A stretch of DNA of 64,000 nucleotides from Sphagnum compactum (Eukaryota > Bryophyta > Sphagnopsida > Sphagnales). The stretch lies in NCBI GenBank assembly GCA_965153455.1, contig OZ234503.1:4712001-4776000 (forward strand), read 5' to 3'. Made by a program: the position numbers and the translations under genes. This document shows, piece after piece, positions 25,786 through 36,554 of the stretch (position 1 is the stretch's first letter; every line of letters starts with the position of its first letter). The notes beneath the pieces were generated by a model. It searched no databases, was not told the origin of the DNA, and saw only the letters and a list, made by a program, of their open reading frames with translations.

Positions 25786-28700
25786 AGGGATATGGACCCC
25801 ATAAGACTCCCTTTGTGGCAGGTGTTGAGACAAAAACATAGGGATGATAGGTTATGGGTTAGGGAAAAAGGTAGGGCTTTGCTTTACAACTTAAATAGAA
25901 TGCATTGTCCTTGTACAAAGTGTATAGGAGGCATTATGTGGACACTACAGAATGTCAAGATTCAATTGTTGTGAAATGGAAGACACCCCTTATTTAGAGT
26001 TTGGAGAGGTTTAGTGAGTAGAGATTCTTCGAATGAAGAATGGGAAAATGAATTCAGAAAACTAGCCATAAAATGTCAGCAAGAATTGGATGCACATGTG
26101 GTTGTTAGGGGCATGGTGGAAGATGTTTTTCAACGCAATGATGAACCTCCCATACTCGCAGAATGGGATGTTGGAATTATTGGGGAGGCTTTTGGGGTGG
26201 TTGATGGTGTGGAAGAGGAAGCCAATGGGGGCCATGATATGTTGCTGATATTGGTGAAAATCCAATGGAGATTGGAGCTGGAGATGAAGTAGTGGGAAAG
26301 ATGCCTTTTGAGGATGGTATCGAACCTCAAAGTTTTGATCCAACAGCTTTGGAGGATGAAAATCAAGAATTGTATCTGAATAGTAAATGTGCAAAACTAA
26401 CAGTAACCATCTTTTTCATGAATTTGCGCACTCCATAGAGTCATGAACAAGTTTGTAGATGAGCTCTTTACACTCTAAGTGTTTCCATTTATTGCTTGAA
26501 CCAAATTGTTTGCCAAACAATTTTTATGCTGCAAAAACATTACACGTCAATTAAGGTTGGATTATAAGACCATTCGTGCATGCGCTAGGGGGTGTGTTTT
26601 GTTTCGGGGAGAACATCAGAATGTTATACATTGTCCAAAATGTGGAAGTCCTCACTATAAGAATGAAATCAATACGATGTTTCCTGTCAAAGTGCTTTGA
26701 CACTTTCCAATCATCCCTAGACTGCAAAGGATGTATGGGTCCCCTGCCCTATCACAATTGATGTTGTGGCATTCATAGAATTGCAGTCCAAATGGCATGG
26801 TTAGACACCCTTGTGACTCCAAGGCGTGGAAACATGTTCATGACCTTTACTTTAATTTTATAGTAAAACCTAAGAGTGTTCACCTAACACTCTCAAGAGA
26901 TGGTGTCAATCCATCCAAATTAGGTCGTTTAGTTTGGTTTACACGATATGTATTGTTGTTGAACTATAACATACCCCCATGGTTAACAAAAAAAATAAAA
27001 AAATCATTTTGCTCTCATTACTTATTATGGGCAAAAAGTTAGTTACATAAGAGGTGTTTGATGTGTATTTGCAAACATTGGTTGAAAAGTTGCAATCATT
27101 ATGGTGTGGAGTTCTAGGTTATGATGTCCTCAAGCCCATGGGATCAAGGAACTTTATTTTGAAAGGAACCTTACTTTGGACAAATCATGATTTCCTTGGT
27201 TATGGCACAATAGCAGGAGTGGCACATCAAGGTTATGTTGCATGTCCTATATGTGGGCCAAATTTCAAGGGTGAATATTATGTGGAGTTGGGCAAACATA
27301 CATATACTCAAACTAAGAGACGGTTGACAGAAGGGCACCCATACAAGTCAGTAGGAATGAAAGTTCATTTTGATGGGCAAATCGAGACACATAGCAAACC
27401 TAGAAATGTCATGAGCTAAGGAGTACCATGATTGGTTTAACATGGGCAACAACCACAATGGTGTAAGCGACCCATCAAAGGAACATGGTGTGAAATGTCA
27501 AAGTGTGTTGTACGATTTACCATATTGAAGGTAAATATACATACATGTAAGGCCTTTTGAATCAAATTAGGGTTTTGATAGGGTTTAAACAATCCATGGA
27601 AAGTTTCTAAACTACAATTTTGAAGGTAAGGATAAAAAGTTAAAATTCAGATTTTGACAATATGTTGAAACAAGTCTTTAACATCTAGCATTATGCTTTG
27701 AGCTGAAAATAGGGTTTGGGTAGATCAAATTAAGGTTTGAGGTCTAGGTAGGGCTTACATGGTGCAAATTAAGGAAATTAAGGTAAGATAATGAATTCAC
27801 ATTAAGGTTTTTTGGTATATGCATGTCCCTAGTCTTTTAACAAATCATCAATGTTGGGGTGTATGGATGAATAGGACCTTCTCATTTGATGGACTTTGGA
27901 TGTGATGCACTGTGAGATGAATTTTGCAAAAACATTTTGAAGATCATAACATGTGAGAAGGATAATATCAAAGTCAGGTGTGATTTACAATGTAGGGGTA
28001 TTAGGCCCCACTTATGGTCGATTACAAACCTTAGACGAGCTGATATAATGTTGAAACTAGTAGCTAATTATGTTTTGTCAGCTAATGAGTTTGAGAGTTT
28101 TGGTATTGTCATAAAGAATGTGAAAACACCATTAGGGCATGTAACAACAATGGCACAATCATTAGGTGGAAGGTTTTGGGGGGTTTAAAATCCCATGATT
28201 ACCATATTTTAATGTGACAAATTTAACCATTGGCATTGAAGGGTCTTCTAGGTTCAGGGCCTCCAATGGCAATCACGAAGGTTTCCAAGGTATTTAGAAG
28301 GATACATTCTAAGGTTTGGGATCCTTTTGAAATTGATTCATTGCAAAATGATGTTGCAATTAGTTTAACTTTGACGAAAATGCATTTTCCACCATCTTTT
28401 TTGACATTATGACACACCTACTATGTCACCTTGTGGATGAATTGGATATTTGTGGCCCAATTGCTACTAGATGAATGTATCCTATAGAAAGATACACGAA
28501 AACCTTGAAGTTTTATGTGTGGAACATGGCAAGGCCAAAGGCGTTAGTGGCCAAAAGATTATATTCAGGATGAGTGTTTAAGTTTCATTATTAAATACCT
28601 ACAGAGGTTTGATGTTGTGGAGCGACGAATATGGGATGTTGATGAAGAAGATGGAGATGTTGGTGAGGTGTTGGATGGTGCGGGGAGAAAATTTTGCATG

Positions 28701-29960
28701 ACTCCTGCCATTCATGATCTAACCCGCCTATATGTATTGACCAACATTTCCATATTGTAACCTTAGATGCAGCAAGAATCCATTTATCTCCTTGTGCAAT
28801 AATTAATGTATCCTATTGTTGCAGAACCTATTTGTGCTACCTATTATGAATGGATTTCATTTTGTTTAATGAAATTACATATTTTGGCTATTTCAAATTG
28901 CATGTTCTGTGGGAAATTTGATATTGGACATTTTCAAATATGGATACTTCAAGGTTTTAGATTTCTAGATCCTTTTCATAATTTTAATTTTCGTAATATT
29001 CTACATAATCATATGTTTGAGAATTTAGAAAAACTATATTTGTGAAGGGTTTGTAGATATGGGTAATTTTATTGAACAATTGTAGAATTCAAAATTTTGA
29101 TGAATAATTTCAAAGACAATTGGAGGTTTTGGTGATTATTTAGGCTTTCTTAGTTTTGGTATAATGGTGATTTCATAGTTTGTAAAGTATAATCCACTTT
29201 CAATCCATGGGTCTGCTATGGCATGTGTAGGAAATGGGAGCAAAAGGAAGCTTCTGACCTTATGAGACTTCCTTTCACTAAATGGGTGAGAAGTGTTGTG
29301 CATGGGCACCCCATTGACCCATATAATGAAGATGAATTGGATGCAATGCTATTATGTAGCAAATTGTCATAGACTACAACATGATACACCAAAATGAAGG
29401 CCTACGAAAACCACTTTAGAGTGGAAGATTTCAAAAGTAGCCAGTTGTAAACTTATGATAGTGGGGTGGCATCTATGTTTGATGTGCCAACTCTTGATGT
29501 AGCAAGTGTGTCCATGAATTTTGTAGGGGTTTTGAAATACATATTAAAACTAGATTATTGGTAGTGCATATTCATGTTATTATATTCATGTGTGAAGGGG
29601 TAAAAGGAGTGGACAATCGAAGAAATGTGACATATGTAAAGGATGATTATGGATTCCTTATAATGAATTTTCAACATAGGTTGCCAGTAATGGCTGAACT
29701 TTTTATATTTCCCTTTCAAGTGACACAAGCAATTTTTTCTGATGACTTGAAAAAACTAGGTTGGAAAGTTATTTTGAAAAAGGAGGGACGATCCAGGAGA
29801 AAAGTAGCAAATATAATTTTTTTTTCATTACAACAACAATGGAACCTGGTGGTTTGATAACTCCAACAAGGTTGCCTACACCCCCCAACATGACATCTTT
29901 AATAAGTGCCATAGAATTGGCCGAGAAAGATAATCATCTAGCAATTGTAAGGTTTTAGAA
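25786..29960 (+). pseudogene. TNP2-type CACTA transposase, decayed
   Basis: Domains appear in TNP2 order. A transposase-associated domain comes first (HCPCTKC, 25903-25920), then the Transposase_21 region (ACARGCVLFRGEHQN, HCPKCGSP, HFPIIPRLQRMYGSP, VRHPCDSKAWKHVHDLY, GVNPSKLG). Next is the block at 27054-27419 (DVYLQTLVEKLQSLW, LLWTNHDFLGYG, ACPICGP). A probable intron starts after CCATATTGAAG at 27531 and ends near 27870, just before LDVMHCEMNF. A DUF4218-like block (28224-28410) and a DUF4216-like block (29600-29800, YVKDDYGFLIMNF) follow. Stops include TGA at 26698 where Arg is usual (C-to-T change) and TGA for the Trp of the LPYW motif before the intron. Frameshifts occur near 27042. The live enzyme would cut at the CACTA termini; this copy cannot. 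Confidence 0.88.
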
Positions 29961-30674
29961 TAGATTCCAACTATAGGTTTTTTTTTATTGTAGATTTTAG
30001 TTTAATTATTTGTTCAAGTGCACAAATTGTTCCAATATAATTTGTGCAACTTCTGTCACTTCACTGATGGTTTATAATATCAAAGTATATTTTAGCAAAC
30101 ATTTGTTGTGAAAATAATACACAGTTAGCGTCAAATTATAACTACTGGACTTTGAATCATCAGTTTTTCAATTTGCTCATTTGGTTATCAAAATCAATTG
30201 TTAATCCATAATGCCATGTCATATATCAAAAACCAAATTGTTAGATTGTCATTTTCTAGTCATTTAGATATGTCAAAGCACCATTGGCCATGTCACTAAC
30301 ATGTAATCATTTTGTAATCGTAAGATATTTGTCACATAGTTATTTTAAAGTCATTTTCACATGATATTATGATGCCAAATCGTCATGTAACACATCATTC
30401 ATGTAAATAATCATATTGTTGTCATATTAATAGCTATTGAAATCCATGTCATAATATCCTCTGCCACAACTAACATTAGGATGAAAATCATTTGAACGAA
30501 ATAAAATTTCATCCACCCCCTTCGTTGATTTTGGTCTTATATGACACTTATATGACCACTCATCTTCACACGTAAGATTCTAAGTCATAGTGTATAATTA
30601 TAGTCATTGATATAATCATAGAGGATGTTTAGTCATTTATTGATTGGTTACATAGGACAAAATTTCTTCTAGTG

Positions 30675-31150
30675 TTTTGTGCAAATTTAAGAATACTTTG
30701 AATTGTTCTACACCATACTTATTTTTTGGATTTGAATACATGTTGTACAATCCAACACAATGCACTTTAACAACAATCACAAAATCACATAATTAAAAAT
30801 GTGTCACAAATTGCGTAAACTTTATAAACGACGGATTGCCTCCAACAAAGGCACGATGCAAGTTAACCCCTTCACCACTTCAATGTCATAAAGATATTGG
30901 AAATTGGTTTTTGTTGTTGCCACGATATGCAAATCTCATTCATATTCACCACCAGAATTTTGTATTTTGCAAAAACTTGTTTGATAGGGAATAACATGGA
31001 AATCCACCTAATCTTTACATTATGAAGCAATTTCAAACCCTTGGTTTCAAGTAACAAGTGATAAGAGTGCCATACTCAAATTGCATTTTTGGTGAAGATG
31101 AAAAATATGTGTATGTGCAAAACTTAAATGATGAACTAACCACTATTGTT
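30675..31150 (-). pseudogene. hAT-like transposase relic, right of the CACTA insertion
   Basis: Minus-strand pieces read LETKGLKLLHNVKIRWISML, FAKYKILVVNMNE, VEVHCVG-like and LYNMYSNPKNKYGVEQF, in several frames with stops. The motif ETKG...NVK.RWISML is shared with the relic at 55.95-56.88 kb and is typical of plant hAT-derived ZNF862/DUF4371-like proteins. The reading continues to the TTT bordering the 15.9-kb CACTA element and resumes at 14760 on the far side, so this gene was split by that insertion. Confidence 0.68.
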
Positions 31151-34100
31151 CATTTTTGGCATGTTGATTGTTTATAGACATGAAATATTGGCCTCCAACA
31201 AATCCAGGGCATGTAACCTTGCATTTTCACCTATTTGCATGTTGTTACAAACTATCAAACTTAAGTAACAATATTTTTTTCCCTACCATCAACCCGGCTA
31301 CAAACTTTGCAACGAACCATATTTAATTTGTCGTCACACCAACAACAAATTTAGCCCAAGGAAACTTTGCAACCCACACCTCTTTTGAAAAACTTGATTT
31401 AGCTCCCATTCCCTTTTCTTGCATTTCTTCTATCCAAGCTTCGGACTTGGAGACCAAAGCAATGGATCAAGAAACTCAAGATTGACAAGTTCAACAATCA
31501 ATGATGGTGATAAAGGAGAGACAATTAAACTTTGAAATGACAACAAGGTTATGTATGTAAAACAAAGAATGTCAACAATGAAGAACAACTATATTTTAAT
31601 TTCATTTGTAAATGCAATGGACTCATCATAAAAACGTTGAACAACAAGAAGAAATGGGGTGAAAGCACACTATGGGGGGGGCGCGGGGGCGGGTGGCATT
31701 TAAACATTATTTTGGGTGCAATTTTTTTGATTTCATCTAAATTTTTTATGAACATGTAAAATTGATTTTAATGCAAGGGCTTGCAACATAATTTTTTGTT
31801 CTTTCAAATGAAAGTCATTTTTCAACATAATTATGTTTATTTGAATCAAAAACTTCATCCAAATGTTTTTTGTGAAATCACATGAGTGAAACTTTTCATA
31901 TGGAATTGAAATGGTACAATCAATTCATATTCAATATATGATTAAATATTTCGTCAAATTTTGTAATTATTTGAATTGTTTTAAAAATATATTTGCACTT
32001 TGCAATATATTGGTATAGACATTATTTTTTCATGTATATAATTTTAATCGTTTAATATTAAGAAAAAAATTCTTTTGACAATTACATTATTTAGCAGTTA
32101 AACTACTTGATTTTGAGTGTAATTTATGAAAATCTATTTTAATATTAGTTTGGCAGAAGTTGAAAATCACATAGTTTCAAAAAACAGTATTTGTGACAAC
32201 ACTTTTTGACCACCATAGTGTGCTTTCACCGGATGAGGAACTCATCATTGCTATAGACCATAAATCTTCAAGAGAAAAATAAATGAAGGATAAGCTTGAT
32301 GCAAAAACCTTGAACAATAGGAAGAGAAGATGAGGTTGTCACTACAACAAATCTTAAATGTTGAAAAAGATGAACAAATGATGATGATGCAAAAACCTTG
32401 ACTAATAGCAAGAGAAGACAAACTTTGGACTATAGCAAACTTTAAACCTTGAGCAAGATGAACATATGATGAGCTTGAATGTGAGTTTGTGAAAACACAA
32501 AAAAATGACCAACTTGAAAGAAAGTAAAACAAACCAAAAAAAAAAAAAAAACATTTCTATAATGTGAAAACTAAGGACTTGAAGTGAATTCTATGTAATG
32601 GATGTACATTAATGAAGGGAAGGAATATATTTAATTGTATGTGTAAATTTTCATTGCAAGTTCCTTTCCAACAACCTAGAGTTCAACACCATGAAAGAGT
32701 GGATTTTCATGTCCCTCTTTGTTGTCAATCTACAAAAACCTTTAGTAATGTGCTCCAAGTTCACACTCCAAGTTCCAACAATAAATCTAACCATATTATA
32801 TTTCTTTTTGTTGAGAGGTGGTGATTCTCTATGGTAAGATAAAAAGGACTCAAGGTCACTCACAACAACAAAACAAAAACTTGAGGTGATGAAGAGGGAT
32901 GCGAGATACACTTAAATGTGATGTCAACTCACCTAAAATAAAATGCAATGAAGTACAGAGTTTGAAAAAAAGGGAGAGGGGATGGTGATGGAGGCGGATT
33001 TGAAGTAGCCTGTTGTCGACTTCGACAAGGCTAACAACAAATGGAGATGACTTGGGATAGGATGGGATCGACCCCCTGCAATTTCCAAACCTTGCAAAAT
33101 CAAATCCACGGCAAGCCCTAGATCTTAGGCTTAGGAATATAACAAATTTATCACTAGAAATCTGTTTGATTTAACAAGGGGACTTAGAATGGGCCATTGG
33201 GACCTTTCCACTTGACAGAGTTTCTTGTCACCCCAAAAAAGACACTATGCAGAGTTCATTCGGTTCCACAATCCTAAGATCATGTATTTTTTGAACTGTT
33301 GCTGGTTCTTTTATAGAGCTAGTCACTCTAGCAAAATCAAGTTGTGTTCCCATGCACCTATTTGTTAGGTCAGAGACATTACTTGATGAATAACTTAAGC
33401 TTCTTGTTTGCCTATTTTTGTGGTTTCTTGTAAGTGTAATATTAGGCTGTCAAAATTCAGATCCAATTCCATTGTTGAGCACTAATACTTTCAGGTCTTG
33501 CATTTTCTTCTTTTATTGGCCTTGCCTACCAAGGCAAGGATATTGTATTTAGATTCATTATAGAGTATAGTAGCTTAAGGGATTTTGGCCCCCTAGGTAA
33601 TAATAGGTCTATTTTTATATGAGTTTTGAAAGATGATATTTTGGCTTGTGTTGAAACTTGAGATTAGTTATAATAGAGTTATAATATCTTGAAGGATTTT
33701 GGTTTCTTTTAGAGGATTTTTTGAAGATTATATTTTGAATGATTCATGTGTGAGTTTCCATAATTCTTTGTTTGCATTAAGATACTTTTTTAATGTAAAT
33801 GGCAAGGTCACAGTGTGACACACCCCTTGTTCAGGTTGTGTGACAACAAGCCATTGGATCATTTGGATGCACAATGATTCGTGTGGCTTGGTCCATTGTG
33901 TGTAACGTAAAGCTCAAGGAGAAGGGCATTACTCAAATAAGGGCTCGCATCACGTGGGAGCGCTTGGCACTGCCTTGCGCTGCTTGATTTTGATAATGCA
34001 TTGGCTCGCAAGCTTTAAGACCTCACATTGTTTTAAATTTTTAATTGGTTCCCGTTGATACCCGTTGGGTATCACGACAAAGGAATGACACCAAGCTTTA

Positions 34101-35040
34101 TGAAAACAGAATGCTCACAGGAGCAAACTTTTTCGTTTAAAAAAATTCCCGTGAGATTTTACACTCTGCAAAGGCACTCTCTAGACACACTAGAAGAATC
34201 AAAAGAGGTCCTTTTATATGACCTTAGCACCGAGCGGGGGCACCAACCACCAGAAATCCTTGTGACTCCAGTGTGGTGTGGATGAACCGAGGATTGGAAC
34301 TTTGGTAACTGGTCCTATAAACCCTCATAACTACCCGTGTTGGGCGATTCTTAGAACAACGAACATACCCTTGCAAGTTATCAGGGCAATTCTTAAGATT
34401 CATAACTGCGGTTCACAAAAATAAAATAAAATCCAAAGACCCACTTCTGGGATATAACCGTGGTTCTCAAAATTTTGAGAACTCAAATAACTAGCCAGAA
34501 AACTGCCAATTCTTTATCAAAATTCATGAAAACTGCAAATTCTTTGAGGTTTTTTAGAAATAACTCAAATTAAAGATTAAAAAATAAAGTGATTTTCGTG
34601 GCTTTCAATTGCTAGAAGTGAGGAAAAAAGAAATTGTCAGATTTTTATATTTCAATTACAATGATTCATCAAATTTAGTTTTAGATAGGACAACTTTGAG
34701 TTCCAAACTGACCTTAAAAGTTCCAAACTGGAATTTGTTTAGCCCATTTCGAGGTAATGAAGCAAAATAAAATTGTATGTTAACTAAAATAAAATAAAAT
34801 TTTAAGTTTTGCAACACCATATTCATAAGCATATTTTCAATCCCTTCTCCACCAATTTGCACCCCATTTTTCTTCAAATTGAATTTAATTAAATCTTAAT
34901 CCAATTATTAAATTGGATTTAAGTGAATTAAAATTGAATTCAATTGAATAAGATTAAATTTCAATTCAATTTGCATGCAATGTCATTCAATATTTTCATT
35001 CAAATAAAACTTAATTTTCTCAATTTGTTTTTTTCATTAA
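31151..35040. other. Intergenic, mostly unrecognised
   Basis: AT-rich DNA with a GC-rich tract at 31675-31695. A block with more balanced composition lies at about 33.8-34.5 kb, with a 76-codon open frame at 34055-34285 that I do not recognise. A small palindrome (TAGCCTGTTGTCGAC...) lies near 33006-33033. The last few hundred bases precede the H2B promoter. No domain or transposon terminus could be assigned. Confidence 0.4.
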
Positions 35041-35099
35041 ATTCTCAGTTGCTCCGATCGTCACTGGTAGTGCGCACTAACGGGAAGCCCAAGTTTGGT

Positions 35100-35488
35100 T
35101 AGTACATAAATAATTATGGGACAGGAATACAACGAAAAAAAGTTTTTTTCGTCCACACACCATCATCATCCATCCTACATGGTGCGCCGGTGTAGGCGGT
35201 CCGGGGCTTGGGAACAGCGAACGGAGGTGGCGGGAAACTCGGTTCGTCTGGATTCTCGCTTCGTTGCCGGCTCGGTTCCCGAGCCTCCCGTTCCCCCGCT
35301 TTTGTTCTCTGTCAGTTACTCTGTCGCTCTTGTTTCGCGCCCCCGAAAGCAGCCGAGAAAACAGAGAGCGCGAGTGAGGGGGAGAGAGAGCGAGCGCGAG
35401 CGAGCGCGAGAGGGAGAGAAAGAGAGTGGGGCTTTGTGTGAGACGTTGAAGAGGTTCCTTTTCATTATTTGTTTGCGCAGCAGGAAAG
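35100..35488 (+). promoter_or_regulatory. GC-rich promoter/leader region of histone H2B gene
   Basis: Composition changes sharply from AT-rich DNA to GC-rich sequence about 390 bp before the H2B ATG. A purine-rich GAGAGAG/GCGAGCGCGAG tract lies at about 35375-35430, presumably in the 5' leader. I see no convincing TATA box and the transcription start cannot be placed. Confidence 0.5.
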
Positions 35489-36554
35489 ATGGCTCCACCG
35501 AAAGGTGCTGAGGGGGAGCAGAAGGGAGGCAAGAGCAAGGGTTTGAAGAAACCGGGAAGGCCGCCAAAGGCCGAGAAGAAGCCTGTTGTGGAGGGAAGCT
35601 CCAAAGGCCCCGGGAAAAAGGGGAAGAAAGCCAAGAGAAGCATTGAGACGTACAAGATCTACATTTACAAAGTGTTGAAGCAGGTAGCGTTATATTTTCC
35701 TCCTTTTTTTGTTTTCCCGGGTTTGTCTGTCTTCGACTTTGTTGTTCTTTCATCTCGCATCCTTTTTACTTTGCCTTTCATGATATGTCTAATCGTAGGC
35801 CTCGCGAACTTAGATGTTACGCACAACATGGAAAGAATGAGAAAGCGACCGAGTAGTTTCATAATAGACATCATCTCGAACGACACAGAGTGCACTACGA
35901 CATTTCTTGGCGCTAGAAACACTCAGTTGTTGCGCGGTTGCGTTTTCCAGGTCTATAAAAGACATATGTGGTTTGGAAAACGATAAACTCCTTCGCGTGT
36001 CCCTCCCGGACCTTTCTCGACTTCCAACATAGTTTTCTGGATGATGGCTGACATGCCTAATCGTAGACCTCGAACTTAGATGTTATATGGACCATGGCTG
36101 TTCTATTATCTTTTCACACCGGAAGGTTTTGTCTGCTGTATGCTCTACAACAAGTACTATCAGTAAATGGTTGACTGGGCAAGGTTTCTTGAGATGGAGG
36201 AATTTGTTCTCTCATACTGGCAACAATAGAATTATTAGGGTTGAGTGCTAGGCATCTGTCTATATGATCTAGTATGAGGCATTGTGATGCATCCTTTTCT
36301 TGCGTTATGTGATGTTCCAGGTGCACCCAGATACAGGAATATCCTCAAAGGCAATGGGAATCATGAATTCATTTATCAATGACATCTTTGAGAAGCTGGC
36401 CCAAGAGGCTGCAAAGTTGGCTCGATACAACAAGAAGCCAACCATCACATCCCGTGAAATTCAGACAGCTGTACGCCTGATTTTGCCAGGTGAATTAGCC
36501 AAGCATGCTGTCTCAGAAGGGACAAAAGCTGTAACAAAATTCACCAGTGCTTGA
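35489..36554 (+). CDS. H2B: Histone H2B, two exons
   Basis: Core histone of the nucleosome, pairing with H2A. Exon 1 is 35489-35683 (65 codons) and exon 2 is 36321-36554 including TGA, giving 142 residues, usual for plant H2B. The Lys/Pro-rich tail ([16 protein letters not shown]) precedes the histone fold. The fold begins [15 protein letters not shown] and continues across the intron as [37 protein letters not shown] and the C-terminal [16 protein letters not shown]. The C-terminal Lys region that is monoubiquitinated in eukaryotes is intact. The 637-bp intron (35684-36320; CAG|GTAGCG...TTCCAG|GTGCAC) is phase 0 between Gln65 and Val66. Most plant core H2B genes I know lack introns. It converges with TIM22 downstream. 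Confidence 0.96.
35785..36086 (+). repeat. Direct repeat within the H2B intron
   Basis: About 35 bp (ATGTCTAATCGTAGGCCTCG... at 35785-35820) recurs as ATGCCTAATCGTAGACCTCG... at 36053-36086 with a few changes. Both copies are inside the intron. Function unknown; it may mark a small duplication. Confidence 0.7.

Larger units (their letters stand above)
14761..30674 (+). mobile_element. 15.9-kb CACTA (En/Spm-like) transposon, decayed
   Basis: The left end is CACTAAAAGGAAATAAGG and the right end is ...AAATTTCTTCTAGTG, whose reverse complement is CACTAGAAGAAATTT. TTT flanks both sides (14758-14760 and 30675-30677). Subterminal DNA at the left repeats AGTCAT...GGACA (about 14.81-14.95 kb). The right end carries related AGTCAT/GTCATTT words between 30.2 and 30.67 kb. 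Inside are a TNP2-type transposase relic on the plus strand, a Ptta/En/Spm-type relic on the minus strand, a copia fragment and a mitochondrial DNA insert. Multiple stops and frameshifts mean it cannot encode intact proteins. Confidence 0.87.

Noticed and set aside
25531-25974. A separate 147-residue gene
   Set aside because: Its C-terminal half is the transposase-associated domain of the TNP2 relic; the N-terminal half is fortuitous open frame.
33006-33033. Short palindrome TAGCCTGTTGTCGAC... as a regulatory site
   Set aside because: One 28-bp imperfect palindrome in 64 kb of AT-rich DNA is not enough evidence, and no gene is nearby.
35077-35655. 192-codon minus-strand frame over the H2B promoter and exon 1
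   Set aside because: It is antisense to the H2B leader and coding exon and is explained by GC-rich codon composition.
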